DNA of 5,089 bases from positions 1 through 5,089 of the forward strand of contig JAILQA010000521.1 in the NCBI GenBank assembly GCA_024699205.1, given 5' to 3'. Of the stretch, positions 4,950-5,089 are shown piece after piece. This stretch comes from Treponema sp. (GTDB lineage Bacteria > Spirochaetota > Spirochaetia > Treponematales > Treponemataceae). The first letter of the stretch is position 1; each line of letters begins with the position of its first letter. The notes beneath the pieces were generated by a model. The model saw nothing but the letters and a program-made list of their open reading frames with translations. It was not told where the DNA came from and ran no database searches. Both the position numbers and the translations under genes were made by a program.

Positions 4950-5089
4950 TGAACTGACCCCAGAAAGTTAGACACTTTTTGGAGGTTAGAAAATGGGAGT
5001 TACAATTCCTTATCCAATTGACTTGAGAGTAAAGGTTTTGGCAGAATACAAGGCAGGAGTTGTCGGTTACAAAACACTTGCAGTCAAAT
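4950..5089 (+). mobile_element. IS3-family (IS150-like) insertion sequence, left end only
   Basis: The terminal repeat begins TGAACTGACCCCAGAAAGTT (4950-4969) and continues AGACA. It has the TG end and the CTG-n-CCC…GTT-n-GAC pattern of IS3-family ends, most like the IS150 group as I recall it. The orfA start follows 43 bp in, at normal spacing. The right end, orfB and the target duplication lie outside the window; the duplicated bases would be the 3-4 bp ending at 4949 (CCC or GCCC). Confidence 0.8.
4993..5089 (+). CDS. IS3-family transposase OrfA, N-terminal fragment (cut by window edge)
   Basis: The first 32 codons begin MGVTIPYPIDLRVKVLAEY, then KAGVVGYKTLAVK. This is the opening helix of the OrfA helix-turn-helix domain, in which a YP-x-x-LR-x-KVL-x-x-Y helix leads into a G-Y/S-K-x-L-A turn. 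OrfA binds the element's ends; in this family a -1 frameshift normally joins it to the DDE-carrying OrfB to make the active transposase. GGAGG at 4981-4985 is a strong ribosome binding site seven bases before the ATG. The reading frame is open to the window edge, so intactness cannot be judged. Confidence 0.82.
   Translation, partial: MGVTIPYPIDLRVKVLAEYKAGVVGYKTLAVK

Noticed and set aside
3542..4952. Shadow open frames over the kinase gene on both strands (for example 3542-3754 minus, 4488-4952 plus)
   Set aside because: They overlap a full-length kinase with intact motifs, lack ribosome binding sites and show no recognisable domain.

Overview
The window looks like a chromosomal stretch of a spirochaete, most likely a host-associated or rumen Treponema. 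That is an inference from the look of the integrase N-terminus, the moderately AT-rich base composition and the style of the intergenic repeats; no marker gene settles it. It holds one tRNA gene, four complete protein genes, and the cut-off ends of two mobile elements, one at each edge.

Left edge (1-383): the first 59 codons of a tyrosine-recombinase-type integrase run leftward on the minus strand. About 130 bp behind its start codon lies the 3' end of a minus-strand initiator tRNA-fMet gene (311-383). This is the usual layout of an integrative element lodged in the 3' end of a tRNA gene, so the element should extend to the left of the window. The 130-bp junction is highly structured: a roughly 100-bp imperfect palindrome centred near 211 includes the integrase start, five copies of a GCTAAR-type motif occur in it, and a 13-bp hairpin abuts the tRNA.

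Middle left (384-903): the tRNA promoter, then about 500 bp without a convincing gene. It holds a ~170-bp block of four successive hairpins (494-662), a second pair of inverted repeats (805-844) and a weak terminator candidate for the next gene. The first hairpin of the block has a relative at 4918-4938, so this is probably a dispersed extragenic repeat.

Middle (904-2738): a PrsW-family intramembrane protease gene (minus strand) diverges from a cytoplasmic alpha/beta-hydrolase (acetyl-esterase/lipase type) gene (plus strand) across a 152-bp spacer with a candidate promoter for the hydrolase.

Right (2788-4850): a two-component system of the DcuS/CitA-DcuR/CitB class on the minus strand, kinase first and regulator second, convergent with the hydrolase. 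The kinase has one periplasmic sensor domain and no cytoplasmic PAS domain. No transporter or metabolic target is in view, so its signal remains unknown.

Right edge (4911-5089): a GC-rich hairpin repeat is followed at once by the left terminal repeat and the start of orfA of an IS3-family (IS150-like) insertion sequence, which lies about 100 bp upstream of the kinase start and points away from it.

I found no CRISPR array and no clearly new system. The most interesting parts are the integrase/tRNA junction and the dispersed hairpin repeat.
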